Assembly (NCBI RefSeq): GCF_004355005.1
Contig: NZ_SMSJ01000030.1
Location: 1 to 64,000, forward strand
Direction of reading: 5' to 3'
Origin: Dankookia rubra
Lineage (GTDB): Bacteria; Pseudomonadota; Alphaproteobacteria; Acetobacterales; Acetobacteraceae
DNA length: 64,000 bases
The notes beneath the pieces were generated by a model that ran no database searches, had not been told where the DNA came from, and saw only the letters and a program-made list of their open reading frames with translations. The position numbers were made by a program, and so were the translations under genes. Shown piece by piece: positions 9,153 through 17,189 of the stretch. Within the stretch, counting starts at the first letter, position 1, and each line of letters opens with the position of its first letter.

Positions 9153-10553
9153 TCAGAAAGCCGCGTGCAGACGCATTGCCAGGACCGGCACCGGGCCGCG
9201 ATCGGCATTATAGGCCGGGTTCACGACGAGTTGGAGGTTCGCCGCCAGGTTCAGGCCGGGCGCCAGCCGCATGTCGTAGTAGGTCTCGGCGGTCACTTCC
9301 GGCCGGTAGTTCAGCCGCCCGTCGCCGGTGATAAAGCCGATGCCGCCGGCTTCCAGGAAACGCCGGTGCGGGTCGGACAGCCCGCCGGTGTTGAAGGCGA
9401 GCCCGACGATGTCAAGCGGCCGGTCCCAGCGCAGCCCGGCCAGCGACAGCCCGGCCGAGACCGACCAGTCCATCTCGGTGAACATCCAGTTCTGCGCCCG
9501 GCCGTCATTCCAGCCGAGCCGGGCGAAGCCGCCCAGGTCCTCGGTGAAGGCCTGTTCCAGGTTCAGCGCCAGCATGCGCTTGGTGCGGAAGGTACGCAGG
9601 GCATCAGTGTCGGCCTGGTTCGCCGCCACCGCGCCGGTCAGTGCGTCCCAGCGGGCGGAGCGGGTGCGCGACAGGCCGCCGAGCAGCCGCACCATGCCGG
9701 CATGCGGGCCGATCGACCAGGCGCGCTCGACCTGGGTCAGCGCCTGCCAGCCCTTCAGCCAGCGTGGCTCGAGGTCGAGCGAATTGGCGTCGCGCGCCAC
9801 CCGGAAGGCGCCGCTGCGCACCGCCCATGTGCCGTTCTCCCATTCCGCCACGGCGCCGTCGGTGAAGCCGCGCGCATCGGCGGCGAAGTCGAAGGCGCCG
9901 GTGCCGACCAGGCCCCAGCTCATGAACTGGCTACGGGCATCGTGCGCGTATCGGTTGTCATCGAAGAAGTCCCAGCTCGAGACCCGCCCGGCGGTCAGCG
10001 TGATGCGCTCCCGCGCCAGGGGCCCGGTGAAGCGCATCGGGTCGGGGTCGGTGCCGAGCTCGGTTTCGGCCGAGAGGTCGATGGTCTGCCGCACAAACAA
10101 CCGCGACAGCCAGAGCGACGGGTCGCGGGTGCCGAGCCGGAAGGCCTCGCCGTTCGGGAAATTCGCCACGCCGACCGAGTTCGACAGGCCGAAGCCGCGG
10201 GTCAGGGACGGCACCGCGACCACCTCGGCATTGCTCCAGAGACGGCGGCCGAGCACCAGGTCGATCGACTGGGTGTTCCGCGTCTCCTGCTTCGGGCTGA
10301 GACTGGCCGGACCCTGGTAAGGCGAGCGGAAGGACGGGTGGGCCTGGACGATGCCGGTGAACTGGCCGCGCAGGAACCAGCCCTGCTGTTCCAGCCGGGC
10401 GAGCCATTCCTCGCCGCCCGTGATCAGGGCGTCGATGTTCGGCTGGTAGATCGGCCCGGCGATGCCGCGCTGCGCCTGCGCCTCGCCCGGCAGCAGCGCC
10501 GCCGCGCAAAGCCAGGCCGCAAATCCCAGTAGGCGCGCCACCCCCGCCCGCAT
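9153..10553 (-). CDS. OprB-type carbohydrate-selective porin
   Basis: 466-residue outer-membrane protein. It begins with a signal peptide (basic MRAGVAR, hydrophobic core, AQA cleavage site near residue 28), then a helical segment (GEEWLARLEQQGWFLRGQF) and many alternating amphipathic strands, ending in the terminal Phe needed for barrel assembly. This layout matches the OprB family, which lets mono- and oligosaccharides cross the outer membrane. The strand pair WDRPLDIVGLAF and the late YNADRGPVPVLAMRLH are typical. Expression may be influenced by a hairpin over its ribosome site. It is divergent from the RraA-like gene. Confidence 0.85.
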   Translation of the reverse strand: MRAGVARLLGFAAWLCAAALLPGEAQAQRGIAGPIYQPNIDALITGGEEWLARLEQQGWFLRGQFTGIVQAHPSFRSPYQGPASLSPKQETRNTQSIDLVLGRRLWSNAEVVAVPSLTRGFGLSNSVGVANFPNGEAFRLGTRDPSLWLSRLFVRQTIDLSAETELGTDPDPMRFTGPLARERITLTAGRVSSWDFFDDNRYAHDARSQFMSWGLVGTGAFDFAADARGFTDGAVAEWENGTWAVRSGAFRVARDANSLDLEPRWLKGWQALTQVERAWSIGPHAGMVRLLGGLSRTRSARWDALTGAVAANQADTDALRTFRTKRMLALNLEQAFTEDLGGFARLGWNDGRAQNWMFTEMDWSVSAGLSLAGLRWDRPLDIVGLAFNTGGLSDPHRRFLEAGGIGFITGDGRLNYRPEVTAETYYDMRLAPGLNLAANLQLVVNPAYNADRGPVPVLAMRLHAAF

Positions 10554-10561
10554 ACGTCATC

Positions 10562-10578
10562 CCCCGGCCTTGCCGGGG
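10562..10578 (-). promoter_or_regulatory. hairpin overlapping the porin ribosome-binding site
   Basis: A perfect 7-bp stem (CCCCGGC/GCCGGGG) with a 3-nt loop lies 8 nt upstream of the porin start codon. On the minus strand its 3' arm ends in the GGGG that is the only Shine-Dalgarno-like sequence before the ATG at 10553, so folding would hide the ribosome site. Regulation is inferred. Confidence 0.35.
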
Positions 10579-10737
10579 CTGTTACGGGAGCCGCCGGGGG
10601 GGGCGCAAGCCGGGCGCGGCGACTGTCGCGCAACCGTCACGCTTCCGCCGGCTTACCCCGACCGGGCGGCGGTGTCGGGGTTTGACCGGCGGCGCGGCCT
10701 CATCGATCCTTGGCCCCTTCCGGGAGGATAGCACACC

Positions 10738-11445
10738 ATGGTCGACCGCCCCTTCACCCGCGCGGACCTCGAACTGCTGCGGCGGTGGGACACGCCGACG
10801 ATCTGCAACGCGATGGAGATCGTCATGCCGGCGCGGCGCGGCCGCGGCTTCACGCTGCAGCCCTTCGTGGCCGCCGATCCGTCGCTGCCGCCGATCTGCG
10901 GCCTGGCCCGCACCGGGCAGATCCGCGCCGCCGCGCCTTCGGGCCGCAGCAAGGAACAGGACAAGGCCGCCCGCATCGGCTGGTACGAATACGTGGCGGA
11001 TGCCGACCTGCCGACCATCGTGGTGATCGAGGACCTCGACGAGACCCCCGGATTCGGCGCCTTCTGGGGCGAGGTGAACAGCAACGTCCACAAGGGCCTC
11101 GGCTGCCTCGGCTGCGTGACCTCCGGTTCGTTCCGCGACCTCGACATGCTGGCGCCGGGCTTTCAAATCATCGGCGGCATGGTCAACCCGAGCCATGCCC
11201 ATGTGCACATGGTCGATTTCGGCCGAGACGTGCTGGTGCACGGCATGCCGGTGATGCACGACGACGTGGTGCATGCCGACCGTCACGGCGCGGTGGTGAT
11301 CCCGGCGGATGCGGTGCGGCAACTGCCCGCGGCGATCGACCTAATCACCCGGAAGGAGGCCGTGATCCTCGAGATGGCGAAGCGCGACGACTTCGACATC
11401 GAGAAGCTGAAGGACGCGCTGTCGCGGTCCGAGGACATTCACTGA
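10738..11445 (+). CDS. RraA-like family protein
   Basis: 235-residue protein of the RraA / HMG aldolase superfamily (4-hydroxy-4-methyl-2-oxoglutarate aldolase and oxaloacetate decarboxylase-like enzymes). The family layout is visible: TPTICNAME near the N-terminus, a GL(A)RTG strand, then GEVNSNVHKGLGCLGCVTSGSFRD, where a Gly-rich loop and the GSFRD motif (usually DGxxRD) form the metal/substrate site, and HADRHGAVVIPAD at the end. It could act on a 4-carboxy-hydroxy keto acid; the substrate is not known. ATG 10738 follows a strong GGGAGGAT. A thioesterase gene follows 64 nt downstream in the same direction. Confidence 0.85.
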   Translation: MVDRPFTRADLELLRRWDTPTICNAMEIVMPARRGRGFTLQPFVAADPSLPPICGLARTGQIRAAAPSGRSKEQDKAARIGWYEYVADADLPTIVVIEDLDETPGFGAFWGEVNSNVHKGLGCLGCVTSGSFRDLDMLAPGFQIIGGMVNPSHAHVHMVDFGRDVLVHGMPVMHDDVVHADRHGAVVIPADAVRQLPAAIDLITRKEAVILEMAKRDDFDIEKLKDALSRSEDIH

Positions 11446-11509
11446 GGCGGGCCGTCCCGGCCGGGCCGCCCCACACGCGCCCGGCCGAGCCGCGTCCGAT
11501 GGAGCCCTG

Positions 11510-11971
11510 ATGCCCGAGATGCCCGAACTGCCGCCGCCGCTCGCGGTGGTCCGCCCCGATTGGGTGGACAACAACGGCCACATGAACATGGGCTTCTACA
11601 TGGTCGTGTTCGACATCGCGACCGACCAGCTCTGGCCGAGGCTCGGCCTCGGCGCGCCCTTCCGCGAGCGCGGCCTGGCCACCTTCGCCGCCGAGGCCTG
11701 GGTGAACTACGTGCGGGAGGCGCATGAGGGCATGCCGCTGGCCTGCACGAACGAGGTGCTGGGCTACGACGGCAAGCGCCTGCTGGCGACCCACCGGATG
11801 TACCACGCGAGGGAAGGCTGGCTCGCCGCCGAGAACGAGGTGCTCTACCTCTGCGTCGACCTCGGCATCCGCCGGGTGACCGGCTGGCCCGAGGACGTGC
11901 TGGCGCGCTTCGCCGCGCTGAGCACCGGGCGGCCCGGCCGGCGGCTGGCGCTGGCGCGCCGGGGTGGGTAG
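11510..11971 (+). CDS. hot-dog fold acyl-CoA thioesterase-like protein
   Basis: 153-residue protein with the hot-dog thioesterase signature WVDNNGHMNMGFYMVVFD near residues 18-35, where the conserved Asp/Asn-Gly-His-Met turn starts the central helix, followed by the strand pair VRE and TNEVLGYDGKRLLATHRMYH. This form resembles the thioesterase domain found in carnitine and betaine catabolism (betainyl-CoA thioesterase-like). It lies 64 nt downstream of the RraA-like gene and may be co-transcribed. Substrate inferred only at the level of a short acyl-CoA. Confidence 0.8.
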   Translation: MPEMPELPPPLAVVRPDWVDNNGHMNMGFYMVVFDIATDQLWPRLGLGAPFRERGLATFAAEAWVNYVREAHEGMPLACTNEVLGYDGKRLLATHRMYHAREGWLAAENEVLYLCVDLGIRRVTGWPEDVLARFAALSTGRPGRRLALARRGG

Positions 11972-12116
11972 CAGTCGCGCGAGGCCGCGCGCTTTGGTTT
12001 GAAATCTACCGTTGCAGCACCCAGGTTCCGGTTTGGCCGGCGTGCGGATCGCGCTGCGGTCCGGCCCGGGATGGGCCCGCCATCAGACCGGCGGCGCCCG
12101 ACAGCGCAGGGCAGGG

Positions 12117-12350
12117 ATGACGGGCAACCTCGATAGCTGCGCCAGGATCGCTTGCCCGGAATGCGGTGCGGCCGGTACCGCGTTCTGGCGCAAGGACGCG
12201 CTGCGCGGGCAGGGCCGGGAGCTGCTGGGCCTCACCCGAGGCTTCGTGCGCCGGCCGGGGGACCACCGGGCCGATCCCTGCATCCTCTGTGTCGCCTGCC
12301 ATGTCCAGGCCGTGGAAGGGCCATTCATGGCCGAGTGCTCCGACATCTGA
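12117..12350 (+). CDS. small zinc-ribbon-like protein
   Basis: 77-residue protein, not recognised beyond its cysteines. Two knuckle pairs are visible, CPECG near residue 13 and CILCVACH near residue 55, spaced as in a zinc ribbon. The middle is basic (WRKDALRGQGRELLGLTRGFVRR). ATG 12117 has an AGGGCAGGG directly upstream. It sits between the thioesterase gene and the convergent sugar kinase gene. It could bind nucleic acid or a partner protein; nothing in the context says which. Confidence 0.5.
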   Translation: MTGNLDSCARIACPECGAAGTAFWRKDALRGQGRELLGLTRGFVRRPGDHRADPCILCVACHVQAVEGPFMAECSDI

Positions 12351-12380
12351 AGGGCGCCGTCCCGCCGGTGCCTGGCCGGG

Positions 12381-13319
12381 TCAGGCCGGCGGCAGCTCGC
12401 CGATCTGCCGTCGCAGCGCCTCCACATCCTCGTGCCGTGGCTTGGCCGTGCCGGGCCGCATCACCGCCGCGGCGCCGCAGGCCATGCCCCAGGCGAAGGC
12501 CTCGCGCGGGCTCTCGCCCTGCGCCAGCTTCCAGACCATCGCCGCCAGGAAGCTGTCCCCGGCGCCGACCGCGCCCAGCACCGGGACGTCCAGCGCCCGA
12601 AGCCGCAGGATGCCGGCGGGCTCGGCGAGCAGCGCGCCCTCATGCCCGAGCGAGACGGCGCAGAGCGCGGCGCCGCCCTCCCGCACCAGGGCCAGCGCCG
12701 CCTCGTTCAGCGCCCGCGGCGTGCCGAGCGGGCGGCCGACCGTCGCCTCGAACTCGCCGCGGCTCGGCTTGATCAGCGCGAGCCCATGGCCGAGCGCCGC
12801 CTTCAGCGGCGGGCCGGAGGTATCGAGCACCAGATGCCGGCCCTGCCGCGCCGCCAACTCGGCGACGCGGACATAGACGTCGTCGGGAATGCCGGGCGGC
12901 AGGCTGCCGCTGGCGATGATCCAGTCGCCCGGCTCGGCCTCCAACACCGAGAGCGCGGCGCGCCATTCGGCCTCCGACACCTCCGGCCCTTCCGGCACAA
13001 AGCGGAATTCGTTGCGGGTCGAGAGGTCGTTGACCGTGTGGCACATGCGGGTGTTGCCGGCGATCGGGATGCTGCGGCGGGGGACGCCGTCCGCCTCCAG
13101 CAGCTGTTCCAGCAGCGCGCCCGCCAGGCCGCCGCTCAGGATGACGGCCAGCGTCTCGGCGCCGAGCTCGTGCAGCACGCGGGAGACGTTGACCCCGCCG
13201 CCACCGGCGTCGAAGCGCTCGTTCCGTGTGCGCGTCTTGCGGACGGCGCGGATCATGTCCGCTTCGGCGGAGATGTCGACGCTGGGATTCAGGGTCAGGG
13301 TAACGATGCGGGACGCCAT
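12381..13319 (-). CDS. PfkB-family sugar kinase (1-phosphofructokinase / 6-phosphofructokinase II-like)
   Basis: 312-residue ribokinase-superfamily kinase. It starts with VTLTLNPSVDIS, the variant typical of 1-phosphofructokinase, tagatose-6-phosphate kinase and PfkB; FDAGGGGVNVSRVL is the substrate-binding Gly-rich motif, and GAVGAGDSFLA carries the catalytic Asp and anion hole. It phosphorylates a sugar phosphate using ATP in the cytoplasm, probably fructose-1- or fructose-6-phosphate. It is downstream of and in the same direction as the phosphotransacetylase gene, with a hairpin between, which hints at a shared sugar-phosphate/acetyl-phosphate branch. Confidence 0.88.
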   Translation of the reverse strand: MASRIVTLTLNPSVDISAEADMIRAVRKTRTRNERFDAGGGGVNVSRVLHELGAETLAVILSGGLAGALLEQLLEADGVPRRSIPIAGNTRMCHTVNDLSTRNEFRFVPEGPEVSEAEWRAALSVLEAEPGDWIIASGSLPPGIPDDVYVRVAELAARQGRHLVLDTSGPPLKAALGHGLALIKPSRGEFEATVGRPLGTPRALNEAALALVREGGAALCAVSLGHEGALLAEPAGILRLRALDVPVLGAVGAGDSFLAAMVWKLAQGESPREAFAWGMACGAAAVMRPGTAKPRHEDVEALRRQIGELPPA

Positions 13320-13346
13320 GCGGCCCGGAGGCTAAGGGCATCCCGC

Positions 13347-13384
13347 CGCATCGCGAAGCGGAAAAGCCCCCGCGCCGCGATGCG
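13347..13384 (-). terminator. inverted repeat between phosphotransacetylase and PfkB genes
   Basis: CGCATCGCG (13347-13355) pairs exactly with CGCGATGCG (13376-13384) around a 20-nt loop. It lies 7 nt past the phosphotransacetylase stop on the minus strand. There is no closing T-run, so termination or attenuation is only suggested. Confidence 0.3.
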
Positions 13385-13390
13385 TGCGGC

Positions 13391-14347
13391 TCAGTCGTCG
13401 CCGTGCCTGGTCACCCGCATGGCGGTGGCCAGCTTCATCACCGCGCAGGAGGCCAGCCGCGCCCGCGGCCCCTCCGCCCGGCTGGTGAGCGCGATCGGCA
13501 CCCTAGCCCCGACCACGACCCCGGCGCTTTCCGCGCCCGCCAGGTATTGCAGCTGCTTGGCGAGCATGTTGCCCGCGGTCAGGTCGGGCACCAGCAGGAT
13601 GTCGGGATCGCCGGCGACCGGGCTCACCAGGTGCTTCGCCTCGGCCGCTTCCAGGCTGATGGCATTGTCGAAGGCCAGCGGCCCGTCGACGATGCCGCCC
13701 TCGATCTGGCCGCGATCCGCCATCTTCGACAGCGCCGCGGCATCGAGCGTCGCCGGCTGCTTCGCGGTCACCACCTCGACCGCCGCCAGCACCGCCAGCT
13801 TCGGCCGTTCGATCCCGAGCGCGATGCAGAGGTCGATGGCGTTGCGGGCGATGTCGGCCTTGGTCTCGAGGTCGGGCTCGATGTTGATCGCCGCGTCGGT
13901 GACCACCAGCGGCTTGTGGTAGAGCGGCACGTCGAGGATGAAGCAGTGGCTGACGCGGCGCTCGGTCCGCAGCCCGCCGACCCGGGCGACGACGGCGGCC
14001 AGCATCTCGTCGGTGTGCAGGCTGCCCTTCAGCAGCGCCGCAGCACGGCCTTCGCTCGCCAGGGCGACGGCGCGCTCGGCGGCGGCATGGCTGTGCGGCA
14101 CGTCCTCGATCGCCGCGCCGGCCAGGTCGATCCCGCCGGCGGCCGCGGCGGCGCGGATCCTGGCGGCGGGACCGACCAGGATCGGGACGATCAGCCCGGC
14201 CTCGGCGGCTTCCATCGCGCCGGCGAGGCTGGCGGCATCCACCGGATGCACCACGGCGCAGGGCAGGGCGGGGCCGGCGGCCACGGCGCGGGCGACCAGC
14301 CGGGCCAGCTTGTCGTCCGAGGCGGAGGGGTGCGGTACGTCAGTCAT
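13391..14347 (-). CDS. phosphate acetyl/butyryltransferase
   Basis: 318-residue enzyme of the PTA/PTB family (acyl-CoA + phosphate to acyl phosphate + CoA). Visible family features are the N-terminal two-domain fold start (PCAVVHPVDAASLAGAMEAAEAGLIVPILVGP), LLKGSLHTDEML in the middle, and DAAINIEPDLETKADIARNAI and VPDLTAGNMLAKQLQYLAGA near the active site. Many alphaproteobacterial homologues carry an N-terminal MaoC hydratase domain; this one does not and has the plain length. It would feed acetyl phosphate metabolism with an acetate kinase not seen here. Choice between acetyl and butyryl substrate cannot be made. Confidence 0.88.
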   Translation of the reverse strand: MTDVPHPSASDDKLARLVARAVAAGPALPCAVVHPVDAASLAGAMEAAEAGLIVPILVGPAARIRAAAAAGGIDLAGAAIEDVPHSHAAAERAVALASEGRAAALLKGSLHTDEMLAAVVARVGGLRTERRVSHCFILDVPLYHKPLVVTDAAINIEPDLETKADIARNAIDLCIALGIERPKLAVLAAVEVVTAKQPATLDAAALSKMADRGQIEGGIVDGPLAFDNAISLEAAEAKHLVSPVAGDPDILLVPDLTAGNMLAKQLQYLAGAESAGVVVGARVPIALTSRAEGPRARLASCAVMKLATAMRVTRHGDD

Positions 14348-14585
14348 CCAGGATGCCTAGCGCGGAGCGAAGGGCGGTGGCCAGGTGGGGGGCGGCCGGC
14401 TGGACCCTTTGCCGTGGCAAGGACCAAGGTTCGGAAAGGAAAGCATCCGCTTCCCAAGCTCCTCCCTGCCATCCTGTGGGCCCGGTGCCATCCACGCGGC
14501 GGATGCCGACTGACGGACATGAACGAGGGGTTCGGGGAGGATACCCGCTTCCCGGCCTTCCTCGACCTCGTCGGAAGGCCGGCCC

Positions 14586-16172
14586 TCAGGCGCGCTTGAT
14601 CCCATAAAACAACGCGACGCCCTTCAACATTCCGTCCAGGTCGGAGCGCAGCGCGGTCGGTGAGAAGAACTGCCCGAGCGGCACATAGGGCACCTCGGCA
14701 AAGGCCACTTCCTGCATCTCCCGGCCGATCCGCGCCTGGGCGGCCTCGTCCGGCGCGTCGAACCAGGCGTTCCGCAACTCCTCCAGCTTCGGGATGCTCG
14801 GCCAGCCGAATATGGCGCCCTTGCCATGGCCGCGGATCAAGTTGTTGGCGGCGGGGTTCACCTGGGCGCTGCCGGCGGTGTAGCTGACCATCATGTTCCA
14901 GCCGCCCTGCGGCACCGGGTCCTGCTTGAGGATCCGCTGCGTCACCGTGCCCCAGTCGGTCGAGACATAGTCGAGGTTCACCCCGCCGCGGCGCAGGAAA
15001 TCCCCGCAGACCTCGCTCATCGCATTGATGACGGGGAAGTCGGTGGCGGCCAGCAGGTTCACCCGCTCGTCCTTGTAGCCGGCCTCGGCCAGCGCCCGCT
15101 TCATGCCCGTGGCATCGAGCGGGGTACGGAGAGCGTCCATCCCGACATCGCTGGCCATCACCGAGCCCGGGGCGAAGAAGCCGTAGGGGGTCCGCCAATA
15201 GGTCCGGTCGTCGCCGGCCGCCGCCGTCATCGCGTCCACCTGGTTGGTGCCGCGCAGGATGGCGCGGCGGAGCGCCGGATTGTCGAAGGGCGGATGCAGG
15301 CAGTTGAAGCGGAGGAAGCCGATCGAGCCGTTCGGGTCGAGGATGTCGATCTTCACCCCGCGCGCCCGCTTCAGGGGCCCGACCAGGTCGATCGCCGGCT
15401 GCTCCCACCAGTCGACCTCGCCCCTTTGCAGGGCGGCGCTGGCCGTCGCGCCGTCGGGGATGGTCAGCCACTCCACCCGGTCGAGATGCACCGCCTTGCC
15501 GCCCGAGAGGTAGCTGGGCGCCTCCTGGCGGGGGAGGTAGTCCGGGTTGCGCTCGTAGACGTTGCGGCTGCCAGCGATGCGTTCGGCGGCGACGTAGCGG
15601 AAGGGGCCGCTGCCGATGACCTCGGGCACCGCCTGGGAGGAAGGCAGCACCGCATGCCGCTCCGGCATCATGGCGCAGAGATGCGTGCCCACCTTGGCCA
15701 TGGAATCCGCGAGCAGCGGAAAGGGCTTCTTCAACCGGAAGACGATATGCGTGTCGTCCGGGGCGGCCAGCGCCTCGGTCTGCGCCATCAGCGCCTGGCC
15801 GAAGGCATCCCGCGTCGCCCACCGCTTGATCGAGGCGACGCAGTCGCGCGCCAGCACCGGGGTGCCGTCGTGGAATTTCAGCCCGGGCCGCAGGGTGATG
15901 GTGGCGCGCCGGCCTTCCTCCTCGAAGGCGGGCAGGGCGGCGGCCATCTGCGGCCGGGCGCGGAGGTCCGCATCCCAGCCGTAGAGCGTGTCGTAGACCA
16001 GCAGCGCATGGTTGCGGGTGACGAAAGCGACTGAGTGGATCGGATCCAGCAGTGCCAGATCGGCCTGCGGCACGAAGCGCAGGATGCGGCGGCCGGGCGC
16101 GTTCTGCGCGGCGGCGATGCGGGGAGCGGCAAGCGCGGCCCCGATGGAGGAGAGCACGTCGCGGCGACGCAT
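14586..16172 (-). CDS. ABC transporter substrate-binding protein, family 5 (peptide/solute)
   Basis: 528-residue periplasmic binding protein of the dipeptide/oligopeptide/nickel class. It opens with a twin-arginine-like signal (MRRRDVLSSIGAALAAPRIAAAQ, cleavage near residue 23), then the family segments LLVYDTLYGWD, LRPGLKFHDGTPVLARDCVASIKRW, VIGSGPFRYV and FNCLHPPFDNPALRRAI. It binds an unknown solute for an ABC importer; no permease or ATPase gene of the system is next to it, so it is an orphan here. ATG 16172 has GGAAAGGA upstream. The downstream gene (14347) is 238 nt away. Confidence 0.9.
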   Translation of the reverse strand: MRRRDVLSSIGAALAAPRIAAAQNAPGRRILRFVPQADLALLDPIHSVAFVTRNHALLVYDTLYGWDADLRARPQMAAALPAFEEEGRRATITLRPGLKFHDGTPVLARDCVASIKRWATRDAFGQALMAQTEALAAPDDTHIVFRLKKPFPLLADSMAKVGTHLCAMMPERHAVLPSSQAVPEVIGSGPFRYVAAERIAGSRNVYERNPDYLPRQEAPSYLSGGKAVHLDRVEWLTIPDGATASAALQRGEVDWWEQPAIDLVGPLKRARGVKIDILDPNGSIGFLRFNCLHPPFDNPALRRAILRGTNQVDAMTAAAGDDRTYWRTPYGFFAPGSVMASDVGMDALRTPLDATGMKRALAEAGYKDERVNLLAATDFPVINAMSEVCGDFLRRGGVNLDYVSTDWGTVTQRILKQDPVPQGGWNMMVSYTAGSAQVNPAANNLIRGHGKGAIFGWPSIPKLEELRNAWFDAPDEAAQARIGREMQEVAFAEVPYVPLGQFFSPTALRSDLDGMLKGVALFYGIKRA

Positions 16173-16261
16173 GGCGCATCCTTTCCGGTTGCGTGGTGGC
16201 CGATGCTGCGGTGCGGAAGCGCCGGCGGTCAAGCCGCCGATACGAGGCGCGAGGCAACCCG

Positions 16262-16552
16262 TCAGCCGTCCTCGCGCGGCGCCCCGGCATCGAGCGCCTC
16301 GTCGGCGCTGACCTGCAAGCTGGCCGTCACCCGGAGCCCGGCTTTGGCGCGCCGTCGGCCGATCACCGCGAAGCGCGCGCCGAACCGGGCCTTGAGCGCC
16401 GCCGCCGCCGCTTCGACCGCGGCGGCGTCCCCGGCTTCCAGCACCAGGCGCACGCCGTTGGTGCCGCCGAGCGCCAGGCGCGGCGCAGCATGGGGCACGG
16501 CGGCCTCCGGCGGCATCAGGGTTAGCGGGGGCGGGGGCTTGCGGCGGGACAT
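16262..16552 (-). CDS. conserved hypothetical small protein
   Basis: 96-residue protein not matching a family I recognise. It has a Pro-rich start (SRRKPPPPLTLMPP), then an alpha/beta segment (GVRLVLEAGDAAAVEAAAAALKARFGARFAVIGRR) followed by a strand (GLRVTASLQV). It is 89 nt upstream of the solute-binding protein gene in the same direction. Codon use matches neighbours, which argues that it is a real gene. Confidence 0.5.
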   Translation of the reverse strand: MSRRKPPPPLTLMPPEAAVPHAAPRLALGGTNGVRLVLEAGDAAAVEAAAAALKARFGARFAVIGRRRAKAGLRVTASLQVSADEALDAGAPREDG

Positions 16553-16615
16553 CTGGGTTGCCGGAGTTGTGGGCCGGGGGCGCCGCGGCATGCAAGCCCC
16601 GCTGGGGGCGCCGGG

Positions 16616-16663
16616 GCCGCCCGGGCGTTATCCCCAGGCTTCGGGACAAGCCTGGGGACAGGC
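16616..16663. repeat. intergenic repeat copy 1, with perfect hairpin
   Basis: Copy 1 of a roughly 47-bp element. It contains a perfect 10-bp inverted repeat, CCCCAGGCTT (16632-16641) and AAGCCTGGGG (16648-16657), with a 6-nt loop, preceded by GCGTTAT. A diverged copy lies about 275 bp away at 16891-16937. Confidence 0.6.
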
Positions 16664-16890
16664 TGTGAGGAAGACCCCGCAAAGCCGCGGCGCGCAAGGC
16701 GGGTTCCTCAGGCGTTCCCGTTCGGATCGTTGCCAGAACGGATTGCCGCTGGACAGCGGCCTGGCGGCCACGCGGCGGTCGGCGCGGCGCGGGACGGATC
16801 GAATGGAGTCAGCGGCTTGCCGCGGTAGCCGGCATGGTTCGCGTCAGCGGCCGAAAATATCACCGGCTGGGTGCGATGCGGCGTCGAGGG

Positions 16891-16937
16891 GCCGGCCGGG
16901 GTTACCCACAGCGCCGGGGGCAAGCCTGGGGGCAGAC
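16891..16937. repeat. intergenic repeat copy 2, diverged
   Basis: Aligns with copy 1 over about 47 bp (shared GCCGGCCGGG-like start, GTTAyCC core and CAAGCCTGGGG end), but the left arm of the hairpin has changed so pairing is weaker. Same orientation as copy 1. Confidence 0.5.
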
Positions 16938-17189
16938 CCGGGAATTCCTGTGCAAGCCGCTGAAATACTTACAGGAACTCGGGACATTGCCGTATCGGCA
17001 GGATGCGCCGCGGTTGCGTCGGCGGAAGCCGAGATGCTTGCGATCCTGATTATTTTCCTATTCAATGCCGCGATGCCTTCGCGCCCAGCCCTGCCGGTCC
17101 GTTTCCCCCAGACCTCCGCCCACCGACCCGGAAGGGGTATTTGTCCGAAACCTGCGGCGGTGGCGCGCCACCGCCGCGGCCGGTCCGGC

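Larger units (their letters stand above)
16553..17189. other. 637-bp intergenic region with a repeat pair
   Basis: No convincing gene is seen here. The stretch contains two related copies of an inverted-repeat element and a somewhat AT-richer part near 16940-17080. A 71-codon frame at 16708-16923 on the minus strand has no family features and probably is not coding. Confidence 0.6.

Noticed and set aside
6309-10532. 1407-codon open frame on the plus strand
   Set aside because: It is antisense to the antitoxin-like, chemoreceptor and porin genes, has no domain, and arises from GC-rich codon bias.
16620-16910. Replication origin from near-DnaA boxes
   Set aside because: Only two near matches, no AT-rich unwinding region and no origin-linked genes; better explained by the repeat element.
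16708-16923. 71-codon minus-strand gene in the long intergenic region
   Set aside because: No ribosome site or family features and it covers a repeat copy.
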